Shown here in pieces: positions 26,489-35,887 of a stretch of 64,000 nucleotides of DNA (position 1 is the first letter of the stretch; the number at the start of each line of letters is the position of its first letter). A program made the translations under genes and the position numbers. Source of the DNA: Bacillus cytotoxicus (lineage in GTDB: Bacteria > Bacillota > Bacilli > Bacillales > Bacillaceae_G). The notes under the pieces were generated by a model. That model saw only the letters and a list, made by a program, of their open reading frames with translations, did no database searches and was not told the DNA's origin. The DNA is taken from NCBI RefSeq assembly GCF_023715645.1, contig NZ_JAMBOP010000026.1:1-64000 (forward strand), given 5' to 3'.

Positions 26489-27196
26489 TTATAAAATTGC
26501 AACGATATCCTTCATACTATCTAAAATATAATCCGCTTTTCCTTCTAAATCTTCCCTCTCGCTTGCACCTGACAGGACGCCCGCCACTTTAATATTGCTG
26601 TTTCTTGCAAATCGAACATCTGTTAATGTATCACCAACCATTATCACACCTTCTTCAGCCAGCGAAAATTCATCTTTGAACATATGATAAAAATGATTTT
26701 CCGGTTTTGTTTTATTCACACCATCATCTGCACCTAAAAAATCTACATAATCATATAATCCGGTCATTTTAAGGGAATGGACAGCTGCATCAACGTCATC
26801 CGCTGTAACAACCGCAATGACATATTCAAGGTCTTTTAAATATTGTAAAGTTTCCTTTGCTCCTTCTACTTCTGTAAAGACAAGATCATCTGCTGTAGAG
26901 TGTTTTTTGAATAATGCACATACATCCTCAATAAATTTCTCTTTACTCACGTTTTGATTTTCTAGTAAAGAAAACCAGGCTGCTGCAATAAAGTAATTTG
27001 TTCGACAAGCTAGTAGACTCGTACTTTCAAAATCATTATCGCTCATGCCGATAATCTGCAAATATTCATCTCGCTTATTTTTTTCGTTTTGGTACATTTG
27101 GAATATATCATCTAAAACGCAATGGACAATTTTATACCAAACAGAATCTAGCTGTATTAACGTTCCATCTTTATCAAAAATAATTGCTTTTTTCAT
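26489..27196 (-). CDS. HAD-superfamily phosphatase (phosphoglycolate phosphatase-like)
   Basis: 235 residues with HAD motif I FDKDGT (D8, D10), motif II VVTADD, motif III Lys near TKPEN, and motif IV VGDTLTDVRFA. An alpha-helical cap is inserted after motif I (subclass IA). It resembles Gph/PpaX-type hydrolases; the natural phosphate ester is unknown. ATG at 27196 follows ggagga. It lies downstream of the XDH operon on the same strand, but with a 142-bp gap, so linkage is uncertain. Confidence 0.85.
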   Translation of the reverse strand: MKKAIIFDKDGTLIQLDSVWYKIVHCVLDDIFQMYQNEKNKRDEYLQIIGMSDNDFESTSLLACRTNYFIAAAWFSLLENQNVSKEKFIEDVCALFKKHSTADDLVFTEVEGAKETLQYLKDLEYVIAVVTADDVDAAVHSLKMTGLYDYVDFLGADDGVNKTKPENHFYHMFKDEFSLAEEGVIMVGDTLTDVRFARNSNIKVAGVLSGASEREDLEGKADYILDSMKDIVAIL

Positions 27197-27338
27197 TCTT
27201 TAGTCCTCCTAAAACGTCATACCCTGTTTTATCCTTCTTCCTTCTAACGTTATAATGAAGAGGATTGTCTTCCCTAATATACGACCCTTCATGTAAGTAA
27301 AAGTCCGAGATGACCTATAAAACAAATATGTTTAGAAA

Positions 27339-27932
27339 CTAACCGCCCCTATCATATTCTACCATTTTCTGATAATCATTCCAGCTATCCACATCATAAA
27401 AAAGAGCAGTTTCTTCATACGGTATCGTTATCCCCTCTACCTGTTGAAAAATAGTGCGTGCTCCTTGATCACCTTGTAATGTTTGCAAAAAAGGGAATGT
27501 TTTCTTCGCAAACAAAACAGGCGGTCTTATAATGCCGCGATGCTTTGCTGCGACATAATAGACCGTTTGATATTGTTTATAACAATCTATTAGTTCATTA
27601 ATTAACTCCGTTTTAATAAAGGGTTGATCAGCAAGTAAGACAACAATTCCATCAGCTTTCATATCCATTGCTTTTTGAACACCGCAGCGCAGTGAATGTG
27701 ATTGTCCTTGATTAGAATCGGCACAAGGAAGAATGTGCACGTTCTCATATCGTAATGATTGTGAAATCCAGTTCATATCATTTGTGACAATAATGATATC
27801 GGAAAGATTAGAAGACAACGCTGTTTTGAGGGCTGCATTACCAAGTGGTTCATTATGTAAAGGAAGAGAAAGTTTTTGGAGTCCCATTCGTCGACTATTT
27901 CCAGCTGCCAAATATACACCAATGATTTTCAT
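27339..27932 (-). CDS. pucB: MobA-like nucleotidyltransferase for XDH molybdenum cofactor (PucB type)
   Basis: 197 residues of the NTP_transf_3 fold. The N-terminal signature YLAAGNSRRMGLQKLSLPL is the nucleotide-binding loop of MobA/MocA, and DQPF marks the metal-binding region. In this family the protein adds CMP or GMP to molybdopterin for xanthine dehydrogenase-type enzymes. It is the last gene of the five-gene operon, starting one base after the pucA stop. The start at 27932 follows gggggaag; the longer frame upstream only overlaps pucA. Confidence 0.85.
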   Translation of the reverse strand: MKIIGVYLAAGNSRRMGLQKLSLPLHNEPLGNAALKTALSSNLSDIIIVTNDMNWISQSLRYENVHILPCADSNQGQSHSLRCGVQKAMDMKADGIVVLLADQPFIKTELINELIDCYKQYQTVYYVAAKHRGIIRPPVLFAKKTFPFLQTLQGDQGARTIFQQVEGITIPYEETALFYDVDSWNDYQKMVEYDRGG

Positions 27933-27933
27933 C

Positions 27934-28890
27934 TCACTTCCCCCGTAATTTCCCAATGATTTCAGCCATAATACTAATCGAAATTTCACTTGGACCTTGT
28001 GCACCAATTGAAATTCCAACAGGAAAATGAAGATGATGAGGGATTGGTTTCCCTTCTAATAAACGCTCCGTACGATGGCGCGGGCCTAATACACCGATAT
28101 AACGAACATTTTTTTCTAATAAGAGAGAGAGCAATTGCCGATCTTTTTCAAAGTGATGCGTCATAATGACAAGAAAATCACTTGGATGTAAGGAAAAGTT
28201 TCGGATCATTTCTACCGGAAACCCAACTACACACGCATCAGCATGTGGGAATTGCTCCGTATTACATAAGCCTTCCCGCCAATCGCAAACTGTTACAAAA
28301 AAGCTCGTTTCCTTCGCAAAACGAACGAGCGGCTTCGCATCTTCTCCTGCTCCAAAAATAAACAGGCGGGGCTTTTGAATAAAATATTGGTTATAATATT
28401 CATCTTGTAAACCTTTTTTCAAGTCAGTTGCCTGTGGAATAGCTCCTGTCCAATTCCCAAGTGCATGACCATCATGATAGATAAGTACAGTTTGTTCTAA
28501 CGAAAGGTGTTTCACCATCCAAGCGGAGAAACCATTTGTAAGATGAATGTATAGATTTTGTAAAATTGCTTTATAGGTATCGTCTATATGTTCCACTAAT
28601 ATATGAATGACACCATTACATCCTACTCCCCAGGACAAGTCATCTTCTGCTTTCGTGTTAAATGTATGAATCGCCCACGTTTTATGCTCCATAACATCTG
28701 CAGCATAGTAGAAAAGTTCTTCTTCAATGCACCCAGCACTTAACATTCCGACTTTTGTACCATCTTCTTGAAACAGCATCATCGTCCCTTCTTTTCGATA
28801 TGCCGATCCTTCAACATGAATAATCGTTGCTAACGCACAGCGTTTCTCACAACTTAACAACACTTCTAATACATCGTATACGGAAGTCAT
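27934..28890 (-). CDS. pucA: XdhC/CoxI-family molybdenum cofactor insertion protein (PucA type)
   Basis: 318 residues. The N-terminal XdhC_CoxI domain has GSAYRKEGTMMLF and SAGCIEEELFYYA, and the C-terminal Rossmann-type XdhC_C domain has FIFGAGEDAKPLV. The family sulfurates or inserts Mo cofactor into xanthine dehydrogenase. It overlaps the preceding Fe-S subunit gene by four bases (ATGA), indicating translational coupling. In B. subtilis the equivalent gene is pucA. Confidence 0.88.
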   Translation of the reverse strand: MTSVYDVLEVLLSCEKRCALATIIHVEGSAYRKEGTMMLFQEDGTKVGMLSAGCIEEELFYYAADVMEHKTWAIHTFNTKAEDDLSWGVGCNGVIHILVEHIDDTYKAILQNLYIHLTNGFSAWMVKHLSLEQTVLIYHDGHALGNWTGAIPQATDLKKGLQDEYYNQYFIQKPRLFIFGAGEDAKPLVRFAKETSFFVTVCDWREGLCNTEQFPHADACVVGFPVEMIRNFSLHPSDFLVIMTHHFEKDRQLLSLLLEKNVRYIGVLGPRHRTERLLEGKPIPHHLHFPVGISIGAQGPSEISISIMAEIIGKLRGK

Positions 28891-29357
28891 TTCGATTCCC
28901 CTCGCTGCTTTTGCAATGCAGACTTTACAGCTTCTTCAATCTCTTGATAACTCGTGCATCTACAAATATTAGAACTTAACCATTCTTCAATGACGCGATC
29001 ATCTGCATCAGGCCTTTGTGACACAAGCCCGTGGCAATTCATAATAAATCCCGGTGTACAGTATCCGCATTGGAACGCCCATTTCTCTTCAAAAGCTTGT
29101 TGAATAGAAACTGATTGTAATCCCTCAATCGTTGTAATTTGCTTTCCAACTGCTTCAACAGCCAACATAATACAAGACTTGATTGGTATCCCTTCAACAA
29201 GAACGGTACAAGCACCGCAATCACCATTTTCACAGCCAGGCTTCGCTCCTGTTAAATCTAATTCGTGACGTAATATATGTAGTAGTGTATCAGCCATTCT
29301 TGAAACGACTTCTCGCCTTTCTCCATTTACATGTAAAATAAGCTGCACGTTTCTCAT
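28887..29357 (-). CDS. pucE: xanthine dehydrogenase [2Fe-2S] subunit (PucE type)
   Basis: 156 residues with two [2Fe-2S] clusters: the plant-type ferredoxin site CENGDCGACTVL plus a distal Cys (KSC), and the helical-domain site CGYCTPGFI with NICRCT. This is the standard small subunit of molybdenum hydroxylases and passes electrons between Mo centre and FAD. It overlaps both neighbours by four bases, so the operon is tightly coupled. Confidence 0.92.
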   Translation of the reverse strand: MRNVQLILHVNGERREVVSRMADTLLHILRHELDLTGAKPGCENGDCGACTVLVEGIPIKSCIMLAVEAVGKQITTIEGLQSVSIQQAFEEKWAFQCGYCTPGFIMNCHGLVSQRPDADDRVIEEWLSSNICRCTSYQEIEEAVKSALQKQRGESK

Positions 29358-30196
29358 CCTTCTTCCCCCTCTGCAAAATTTCGCAATATCTCTTGCAGTA
29401 CAGATTGAAATACAAATGTCCGATAAGCACGCGAACCTCTTATGTCATCTAATACAGGAGCAGGAATATGGGTTAAAGCGCGTGCAATTCTTTCCTCAAA
29501 TGGCATATGCTTATGATTCAAATCTGCTTCCATTCGAAATGAACGAAATGGAAAAGCACATAAACCACTGCACGCCATCCGAATTTCGTCATCATATTTC
29601 ATCGCAGCAACTGTCACAAGGGGATAATCAATTTTTTCTAGTTGCCGTTTCTTAACACTATAATACGGCGCTATTACATACCGCCGCTCTGTAATGATTT
29701 GTACAAGAAACTCGCCCCTTTGTAGTTGTAATTTTTCCACAAAAGCTTGATGAGCAGGTACATATTTCATACCCTCTGTTCCTGCAATGACAAATGTGCT
29801 ATCAGCTAATAAAAATGGCAGCACAGCTTCCTTATAGCGGATCCTTCCCGCAACATTTCCGCCAATTGTAATTTTATTTCTAGCGGTGCGATCTGCAGCT
29901 CGGCCAGCTGTTTCTCCAAGGAGCGGAAATACCTCTGCTTCTTGAACATTCGTTATCGTTAATGTTGCACCAAGTAAAAGTTTGTTGCTCTGCCATTCAC
30001 AAACATTACATTCTGGAGTCTCTTTTATATCAATAACAGCTTTTGTTCGAATTCGCTGCGAACGCCCCATCGTAATAATTTCTGTACCGCCTCCATAGTA
30101 AAGCGGCCTCTTCCCCTCCTGATCTAGCTGGTGAAATAACCGAATTGCTTCTTGAATAGAATCTGGACGATAATACTCAAAATCAAATGGTATCAT
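29354..30196 (-). CDS. pucC: xanthine dehydrogenase FAD-binding subunit (PucC type)
   Basis: 280 residues. The FAD_binding_5 domain has YYGGGTEI and later IGGNVAGRI and TARNKITIGG, and the C-terminal CO_deh_flav_C domain follows. This is the medium subunit that carries FAD and hands electrons to NAD. The start ATG at 30196 overlaps the large-subunit gene by 14 bases. Confidence 0.9.
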   Translation of the reverse strand: MIPFDFEYYRPDSIQEAIRLFHQLDQEGKRPLYYGGGTEIITMGRSQRIRTKAVIDIKETPECNVCEWQSNKLLLGATLTITNVQEAEVFPLLGETAGRAADRTARNKITIGGNVAGRIRYKEAVLPFLLADSTFVIAGTEGMKYVPAHQAFVEKLQLQRGEFLVQIITERRYVIAPYYSVKKRQLEKIDYPLVTVAAMKYDDEIRMACSGLCAFPFRSFRMEADLNHKHMPFEERIARALTHIPAPVLDDIRGSRAYRTFVFQSVLQEILRNFAEGEEG

Positions 30197-32531
30197 TCCA
30201 TCCCTTCCTTTTTTGCGACTCTTTCCAAATTAATTCTGGCGTAAGCGGTAAGTTTCGCAGTGGGAGATTAGCCGCAATGGATAAACTGTTTCCTAAAGCT
30301 GCCGGCATACCAATAATTCCATGTTCCCCAAGTCCTCTAGAACCAAATGCCGCTTCTTTATGCGGGACTTCTACAAAATCCACGATATATTTTGGCTGTT
30401 GGCCGTAATGGATGACTTTATAAGTACGAAACTGATGATTCAAATTTCTTTCTTTCGCATCATAGTGAAATGTTTCTCGCGTCGCAAAACTAAGCCCCAT
30501 GCTCATCGCTCCCATAATTTGCGTTTCTGCTCCCTTTCTATTTAAAATGGTTCCCGCATCCGCAACTGTTACAGCATTCAACAATCGGTATGTAAAGTCT
30601 TTGGGATTGTACTCCACTTCCACCGCTTGCGCTCCTACTCCCCATTCCGGTCCTTGCCTGCCTTTACCTGTCTCGTAATCTATGTCTGTAATCCCCTCAA
30701 ATACGTAACTCCCTCTTCCGACCACTTCTGCTCCTTTTACATGTCCATTTGAATCTACATACCCAAGGGCAATTTTCGAAAAAGGCACATGTATATTAGG
30801 ATTAGCTTTGACATAGACTTCTTTTCCGGCAACATCTAACTCTTCTATGGGGTACCCAAGTATATTGGAAGCCGTTTGACAGAGCTGTCTCATCGCATCT
30901 TCTGCCGCAATTACAACGGCGTTTCCAACAAGATGCGTCGTTCGACTTGCTGCTGTTTTCCAATGTTTTGGAGCAACTTGTGTATTCACTTCCATCATGA
31001 TATGGACATCATCAGTACTCATATTCATTTTCTCTGCAACCATTTGTGTGAGCACCGTTTTTGTTTCCTGCCCAATTTCAACAGCTCCGCAATTAATATT
31101 GGCACTCCCATCACCGTTAAAAGTTAACACAGCACCTGCTCCGGCATTCCTTGGTGTAGTCGAGTTTTTCCAAAAGCAACTAACTCCTTTGGCACGTACA
31201 ATACCATTAGATAGCACAACTTTCTTTCCCTCTTCCCAATTGATAAGCAATTTTAACTTTTGTAAGCACGCCGCTATATCTCCCGTGTTACTTGGCGTTA
31301 CAAGTACTTGTGTCGGCGTTGTATCTCCCGGTCTAATCGCATTTAGCAAACGAAACATAAGCGGGCACATCCCTAACTTTTCCGCAAGTATATCAATTGT
31401 TCGTTCGATTACAAACGTATACTCTGAATGTCCAAACCCTCTAAACGACGTTGCATATGTATGGTTTGTATACATACCAAGTGAATCACACCATACGTTT
31501 TCGATCGCATATGGGCCCGTGCAGTCCAGCCCAGCTGCCTTACTCATCGTTACCGCCCGATCAGCATAAGCACCGCCGTCAAATAAATACAAAAATTCTG
31601 CCGCTTGCAGCTTTCCTTCTTTTGTGCACCCAAGTTTTACTTTTGCTTGTAAACCGATGTGAACAGGCGACGTTATAAAATCTTCCTCTCTACTATTTCG
31701 AAGAGTAACTCGTCTTCCCCCTACTGCTTTTGAAGCAATATATGCTAAAAACTCAAGCTGCACCGCTGTTTTTCCTCCATATGCACCCCCGACGAGCGGC
31801 ACATGGACAATAACTTTCCCTTCATCAATTTCAAACGCTTCGCTTAACTGCCTTTTTATTTCAAAAGGAGCCTGTGAAGTAGAATGAACGATAACATCTC
31901 CACTTGGCTTTATTTCTACCCTCGCGCACCTTGTCTCCATCGCAGCATGATCAGATTGCCGAAAAGAAAATGTTTCACAAGCAATCACATCACTATTCGC
32001 AAATCCGTTTTGAATATCACCTTTACGAATTTTCGTCCGATTTGCAATATTTGTGTGCGGCTTTGGATATACCTTTTCTACTAATTTATATTGTTCCACA
32101 TGTTCATGGACTAATATATTCGTTTCATTATAAGCTTGCAAAGGGGAACGAATAATTGGAAGCTCTTCGTACATAACACGGATTCGTGCGGTTGCCTCTA
32201 TTGCAATCGCTTCATCATCCGCTACAACAAGCGCAACAGGTTCACCAAAATACCGTACTTTCTCAAAGGCTAACGGAGGACGATCAACGATACTTGAACC
32301 GACAAGAATCGGATAATCCGCTCCCGTTACCACAACATGTACACCTTGTACTTTCCTTGCTTCACGAATATCTATACTTCGAATATAAGCATGCGCATAT
32401 GGACTCGTAAGCAGTTTCGCATATAGCGTACCAACCTCTATTTCATCATTGATATACTTCGCTCTTCCCGTTACTTTATCAGCACCTTCTTTTCGCTTCA
32501 CACTTTTTCCTATGACACGATATCGTTCCAT
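30183..32531 (-). CDS. pucD: xanthine dehydrogenase molybdenum-binding subunit (PucD type)
   Basis: 782 residues, first gene of the operon. Ald_Xan_dh_C N-terminal domain (KRKEGADKVTGRAKYINDEI) is followed by the Mo-cofactor domains, with GGAYGGKTAVQLE, SFRGFGHSEYTFVIE, GAVEIGQETKT and the catalytic Glu region RGLGEHGIIGMPAALGNS near the C-terminus. It hydroxylates hypoxanthine/xanthine to urate in purine catabolism, though other purine-like substrates cannot be excluded. RBS ggagg precedes the ATG. Order large-FAD-FeS-XdhC-MobA differs from B. subtilis pucABCDE but has the same gene set. Confidence 0.92.
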   Translation of the reverse strand: MERYRVIGKSVKRKEGADKVTGRAKYINDEIEVGTLYAKLLTSPYAHAYIRSIDIREARKVQGVHVVVTGADYPILVGSSIVDRPPLAFEKVRYFGEPVALVVADDEAIAIEATARIRVMYEELPIIRSPLQAYNETNILVHEHVEQYKLVEKVYPKPHTNIANRTKIRKGDIQNGFANSDVIACETFSFRQSDHAAMETRCARVEIKPSGDVIVHSTSQAPFEIKRQLSEAFEIDEGKVIVHVPLVGGAYGGKTAVQLEFLAYIASKAVGGRRVTLRNSREEDFITSPVHIGLQAKVKLGCTKEGKLQAAEFLYLFDGGAYADRAVTMSKAAGLDCTGPYAIENVWCDSLGMYTNHTYATSFRGFGHSEYTFVIERTIDILAEKLGMCPLMFRLLNAIRPGDTTPTQVLVTPSNTGDIAACLQKLKLLINWEEGKKVVLSNGIVRAKGVSCFWKNSTTPRNAGAGAVLTFNGDGSANINCGAVEIGQETKTVLTQMVAEKMNMSTDDVHIMMEVNTQVAPKHWKTAASRTTHLVGNAVVIAAEDAMRQLCQTASNILGYPIEELDVAGKEVYVKANPNIHVPFSKIALGYVDSNGHVKGAEVVGRGSYVFEGITDIDYETGKGRQGPEWGVGAQAVEVEYNPKDFTYRLLNAVTVADAGTILNRKGAETQIMGAMSMGLSFATRETFHYDAKERNLNHQFRTYKVIHYGQQPKYIVDFVEVPHKEAAFGSRGLGEHGIIGMPAALGNSLSIAANLPLRNLPLTPELIWKESQKRKGWNDTI

Positions 32532-32599
32532 CCCGGGCCTCCTTCGCTCTCCTCTCCTACCATCCTATTTACACGACTAACAATTTAGTACAGATCTCT

Positions 32600-32664
32600 C
32601 CGTATAAAAAAATGGAGCGACCTCAAAAGAGATGTAGATATCTTTTGAGGTCGCTCCTTCTTAT
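32600..32664 (-). terminator. terminator of the DUF4352-like lipoprotein gene
   Basis: Long hairpin ggagcgacctcaaaagat / tatcttttgaggtcgctcc, followed on the minus strand by a T-run (A-run at about 32606-32612). It insulates the XDH operon from the upstream lipoprotein gene. Confidence 0.85.
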
Positions 32665-32668
32665 CTGT

Positions 32669-32747
32669 TCAATGATATATCGGCGTTTTTTTTGATATAT
32701 CGGCGATTCGACACGAAATAAACACTTCTACCAAATTATATTTAGAC
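32669..32747. repeat. short dispersed repeat (tcgtgtcgaagcgccgatat type), copy B
   Basis: Two direct gatatatcggcg units (about 32684 and 32694) followed by attcgacacga. The 23-base block at 32693-32715 is the inverted match, with one mismatch, of copy A near 23278. Both copies are also near a ttagactta string. Confidence 0.5.
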
Positions 32748-33305
32748 TTAGTTTTTTGGTGATTGCAGCTTATCAATTTTCCAGTGTGTTTCTAGAGGGT
32801 CTAAAGAGCTTTCAATATAAAACATATATTCATCTGCGGTATCTGGTACTTCAAAAGCTATTTTCAATTCTACCGTTTCTTTTGGTTTAACTTGTATATC
32901 ATAAGGAGGAGGGTTTTGGTTAAGCACCTTTCCTTCATACGCCTTACCGTCTTTTTCATCTTTTAAGGTATATTTTAATTCTGATAGTCCAATCATTTGA
33001 CCTCGTACATTTTTTACAGAGACATTAACAACGATAGAATCGTTGCTATCATTTAAATATGCACTTTGAACAGTGGTCGAGTAATAGCCTCCCTTAATAC
33101 CCTCACCAACTAATGAAATACCTTGTTCCAAGCGGCGGATCCTATCTTCTTCTTCAAAATTTGTTAATTCTTCATTTTCATTTTTTGCGGTTGGTTCTTC
33201 TATTGAATCATTTTCAACTGCACTATCTTTTTTATCTTGTGTGCAAGCAGCCGTAACACTGATAAATACTAGACTTAAAGTAAGTAATATGGATAATTTT
33301 CTCAT
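32748..33305 (-). CDS. lipoprotein with DUF4352-like immunoglobulin-type domain
   Basis: 185 residues: signal peptide with lipobox near VTAAC (Cys20), an acidic low-complexity linker (about 22-55), then a beta-rich domain with YLNDSNDSIVVNVSVKN, YTLKDEKDGKAYEG and VKPKETVELKIAFEVP, the pattern of DUF4352/telokin-like extracellular domains. Function unknown; surface-exposed. The start at 33305 is chosen for MRKLSILL and an upstream aaggag; spacing is long (about 13 bases). An upstream in-frame extension lacks signal features. Confidence 0.8.
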   Translation of the reverse strand: MRKLSILLTLSLVFISVTAACTQDKKDSAVENDSIEEPTAKNENEELTNFEEEDRIRRLEQGISLVGEGIKGGYYSTTVQSAYLNDSNDSIVVNVSVKNVRGQMIGLSELKYTLKDEKDGKAYEGKVLNQNPPPYDIQVKPKETVELKIAFEVPDTADEYMFYIESSLDPLETHWKIDKLQSPKN

Positions 33306-33353
33306 AAAATTTATCCGTCTCCTTAAATTTCTCGATTTTGTGCAACTATACAT

Positions 33354-33559
33354 ATTATATAGATGCAAATTGAAAAACTAACATAAAAAACCTTTTCTTT
33401 TTCGGTGGGCGAGAGCAACTGGCCATGCATAGAAGCGGTCAGTTCCTTTTCCTGCCACGTGCAAAGTTTAAAACAAAGATAGACAGTAAGTAGCGGCCAT
33501 GTTTTGTTCTGCATAGTAGCGACTTAGATGTTAAAAAGTCAACTTGTATTTATATATAA
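33354..33559 (-). repeat. bcr1-like repeat 11
   Basis: Full-length minus-oriented copy, from ttatatagatgcaaattg to caacttgtatttatatata, directly upstream of the lipoprotein gene. Confidence 0.85.
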
Positions 33560-33793
33560 AGCAATTCTATTTATAAGCTCATTTATTTTTCCCTCTGTCA
33601 ATAAGCCATTTTAAGATTCCTATTATTAATATAAGGAGCGATATTGCTTGAATAAAGAGAAATCCTTTACAAAAATCTATTCATTTTTTATACATCTCTA
33701 TCCTGGCGTGGATTTCAGGGTTCCCGTTTGTTACTGGATTAGCCGAAAAACTGTATAAAAATTTTCATACTCTTAACGTGGGGGTCTTTCGAA
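33560..33793. other. spacer downstream of the GDPD gene
   Basis: About 230 bp. A short TTG-started plus-strand frame with a fair RBS (aaggag, about 33632) runs 36 codons, but a shifted frame looks equally plausible and nothing is recognisable. The end gtgggggtctttcg resembles the hairpin near 39944. Confidence 0.3.
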
Positions 33794-35665
33794 TCAGTTC
33801 CATCTTCCTATAAATAGCTTTGAAAATAAGTCTTCCGTTGTTTCCGTAATTTTCTCAAACATATCCGTTTCATTTTCCTCTTGTTCTTTGAGCCTTTTAA
33901 TCGTTTTCCTTGCATCTTCTGGATAGTCTGTAATAATTCCATCCACATTCAATTTATAATACTTCTTTAAGCTTTCCATATCATTTACAGTCCAAACGTA
34001 AATCGGTCTATTTAATTTACGGGCCGATTGTACTAAGCGCTTATTCAACATATATTCTTCCGCTACATAAAAGTCTGCCGGAACATTTTTAAAATTTGCT
34101 GCGTTTGCATATAAAACATATCCCACTTTTATATCGGGATTTGCACGTTTAAATTCTTTAATAAGCTGGTAATGCAATGTTTGAATAACACACTGCTTTT
34201 CAAATTCATTTTTTTCAATCGTTTTTAAAACCTTCTTTACAAAATCCTTTTCATCTTCATTTCCATGGAGCTTCACTTCTATATTAAGTTTAATCTTCCC
34301 TTTCGCAAGTTTAATAATCTCATCAAGTGTACTAATTTCCCCTGAGAATTCACCTTGCCTTAGCGTAAGCTTTTTAAGTTCATCCATCGTTAAATCTGAC
34401 ACATGTACATTTGCATTCGCAAGACGTTTTAATTTCAAATCGTGTATAACGGCTAATTCTCCGTCTTTCGTTTCCAGTACATCAATCTCCGCATAATCTG
34501 CTTTCGCATCAATCGCTCCTTGTACTGACTCTTTTGTATTCTCTACTCCCCTAGATATATAACCACGGTGTGCCATAATAATAGGTTCTTTATAAGAGTT
34601 CGTAATAAAGGTTACAATAAAAGCCAAAACCATTCCCATTACAACACCCACGCAAATATATACACCAATAAATTTCAATCGATGCTTTTGAAAAAAGCAT
34701 TTCTCTGCTTTTACTTTCGAATAATCAAGGCCCTCTTCTAATAAAACAGCTTCAAGGGGAACTTTCTGTAAATATAACCTGATCAGCGCCATAATATAAA
34801 ATGGAGTAACAATAAAGCTAAATATATAAAGTGTACTCGTTAAAAATACAGATAACGTCGATTGTGCTAATAAAGCAAATGTCCCTTCTGGATTTGTAAA
34901 TTCATATATCCCAAGCAGTAATAATAAATAAACACCTGTAAACATTAGAAAGACAATGCCTATCGAAATAAAAAATCCAATGAAAAAGAACAGGACTTTC
35001 AAAAAGTTTTCACTTACTAACGTGGCACTTTGACGAGCAGCTACGCGAAACGGCTTTTCTTCTAAAACAATAATAGGTAATACAAAAATCCAACGAAGAT
35101 TGACATAGGCAACTATGGCGAAAAAGAAATAATATCCAAATTGTCCCATTGTTGTTTTCAATAATTCGCCTGTAATAAAATTAGGAATCTGAATTTCAGG
35201 AAGAAGTGCAGATTTATAACCGATGCTTAAAAGGGGCAGTAAAACGACAACATACAAAATAAATCCTGGCAAACAATAGGTGAAAAAAGAAGGTAAATAC
35301 GTTACCGTTTTATATAAAATAGGACGCAGTTTCACCTTTTGTCGTTTATGTGCGAAATATGAAATAATAATCAGCACTGCAAATTCGATAAAAATAAGAA
35401 AAAGTGCTAACACAGATAAAATGACAATCACTGCAATTCCGTAGGGTGTTTTTAAAAATGCAAGCAATTCATCATTTGTCGCATTTGCATATCCACCCCA
35501 GTATAACAGCTTATTAAAAATAATACGGAATAATGGAATAAAGGCAATTACGGCTAAAAGTTTATACATGAGTTGAAACGATAGTACATTTCCAAAGGCA
35601 AATCTTACCGTCTGAAAGGAATGTTTCATTACCCCTGGTATAGATAATTTTTTACGATGTAGCAT
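33794..35665 (-). CDS. glycerophosphodiester phosphodiesterase with membrane domain
   Basis: 623 residues. The N-terminal part (about 1-330) is a multi-helix GPDPase_memb domain; the C-terminal part is a GDPD TIM barrel beginning MAHRGYISRGVENTKES, with EIDVLETKDGELAVIHD (metal and catalytic residues) and VWTVNDMESLKKYYKLNVDGIITDYP. It hydrolyses glycerophosphodiesters from lipids or teichoic acids, probably at the outer face. ATG at 35665 is preferred: the earlier ATG at 35677 overlaps the ggagg used as its RBS. A bcr1-like element lies just upstream. Confidence 0.9.
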   Translation of the reverse strand: MLHRKKLSIPGVMKHSFQTVRFAFGNVLSFQLMYKLLAVIAFIPLFRIIFNKLLYWGGYANATNDELLAFLKTPYGIAVIVILSVLALFLIFIEFAVLIIISYFAHKRQKVKLRPILYKTVTYLPSFFTYCLPGFILYVVVLLPLLSIGYKSALLPEIQIPNFITGELLKTTMGQFGYYFFFAIVAYVNLRWIFVLPIIVLEEKPFRVAARQSATLVSENFLKVLFFFIGFFISIGIVFLMFTGVYLLLLLGIYEFTNPEGTFALLAQSTLSVFLTSTLYIFSFIVTPFYIMALIRLYLQKVPLEAVLLEEGLDYSKVKAEKCFFQKHRLKFIGVYICVGVVMGMVLAFIVTFITNSYKEPIIMAHRGYISRGVENTKESVQGAIDAKADYAEIDVLETKDGELAVIHDLKLKRLANANVHVSDLTMDELKKLTLRQGEFSGEISTLDEIIKLAKGKIKLNIEVKLHGNEDEKDFVKKVLKTIEKNEFEKQCVIQTLHYQLIKEFKRANPDIKVGYVLYANAANFKNVPADFYVAEEYMLNKRLVQSARKLNRPIYVWTVNDMESLKKYYKLNVDGIITDYPEDARKTIKRLKEQEENETDMFEKITETTEDLFSKLFIGRWN

Positions 35666-35687
35666 ATATTCCTCCATGTTCTGAAAC

Positions 35688-35795
35688 TATATATAAGTTA
35701 AAAACAACATAAAGACCCTGTTTTTGAGAGGGGGCAAAAGCATCTTGCCGCGCATAGAAACGGGCAGCAACTTATATGTTAGAAAATAAAAATAG
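35688..35795 (-). repeat. bcr1-like repeat 12 (internally deleted)
   Basis: Short minus-oriented copy: atatataagttaaaaacaac and catcttgccgcgcatagaaacgg, then a jump to the far end (agcaacttatatgtta). About 80 bp of the centre is missing. Confidence 0.65.
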
Positions 35796-35847
35796 TTATA
35801 TATTAAAATATTATCTCTTTCATCATAATATATTCTACTAAACATGT

Positions 35848-35884
35848 AAAAGAGCGATAGATTCTAAATCTATCGCTCTTTTAC
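35848..35884. terminator. terminator of the fdh operon
   Basis: Hairpin agagcgatagattctaaatctatcgctct (stem about 12 bp) at the end of the DUF1641 gene, with U-rich flanks both ways. Confidence 0.8.
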
Positions 35885-35887
35885 TTA

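Noticed and set aside
33632-33740. 36-codon TTG-started frame between GDPD and the repeat
   Set aside because: Two frames look equally plausible, there is no recognisable product, and the RBS alone is not enough.
35665-35677. Start of GDPD at the upstream ATG 35677
   Set aside because: That ATG overlaps the ggagg that serves as RBS for 35665.
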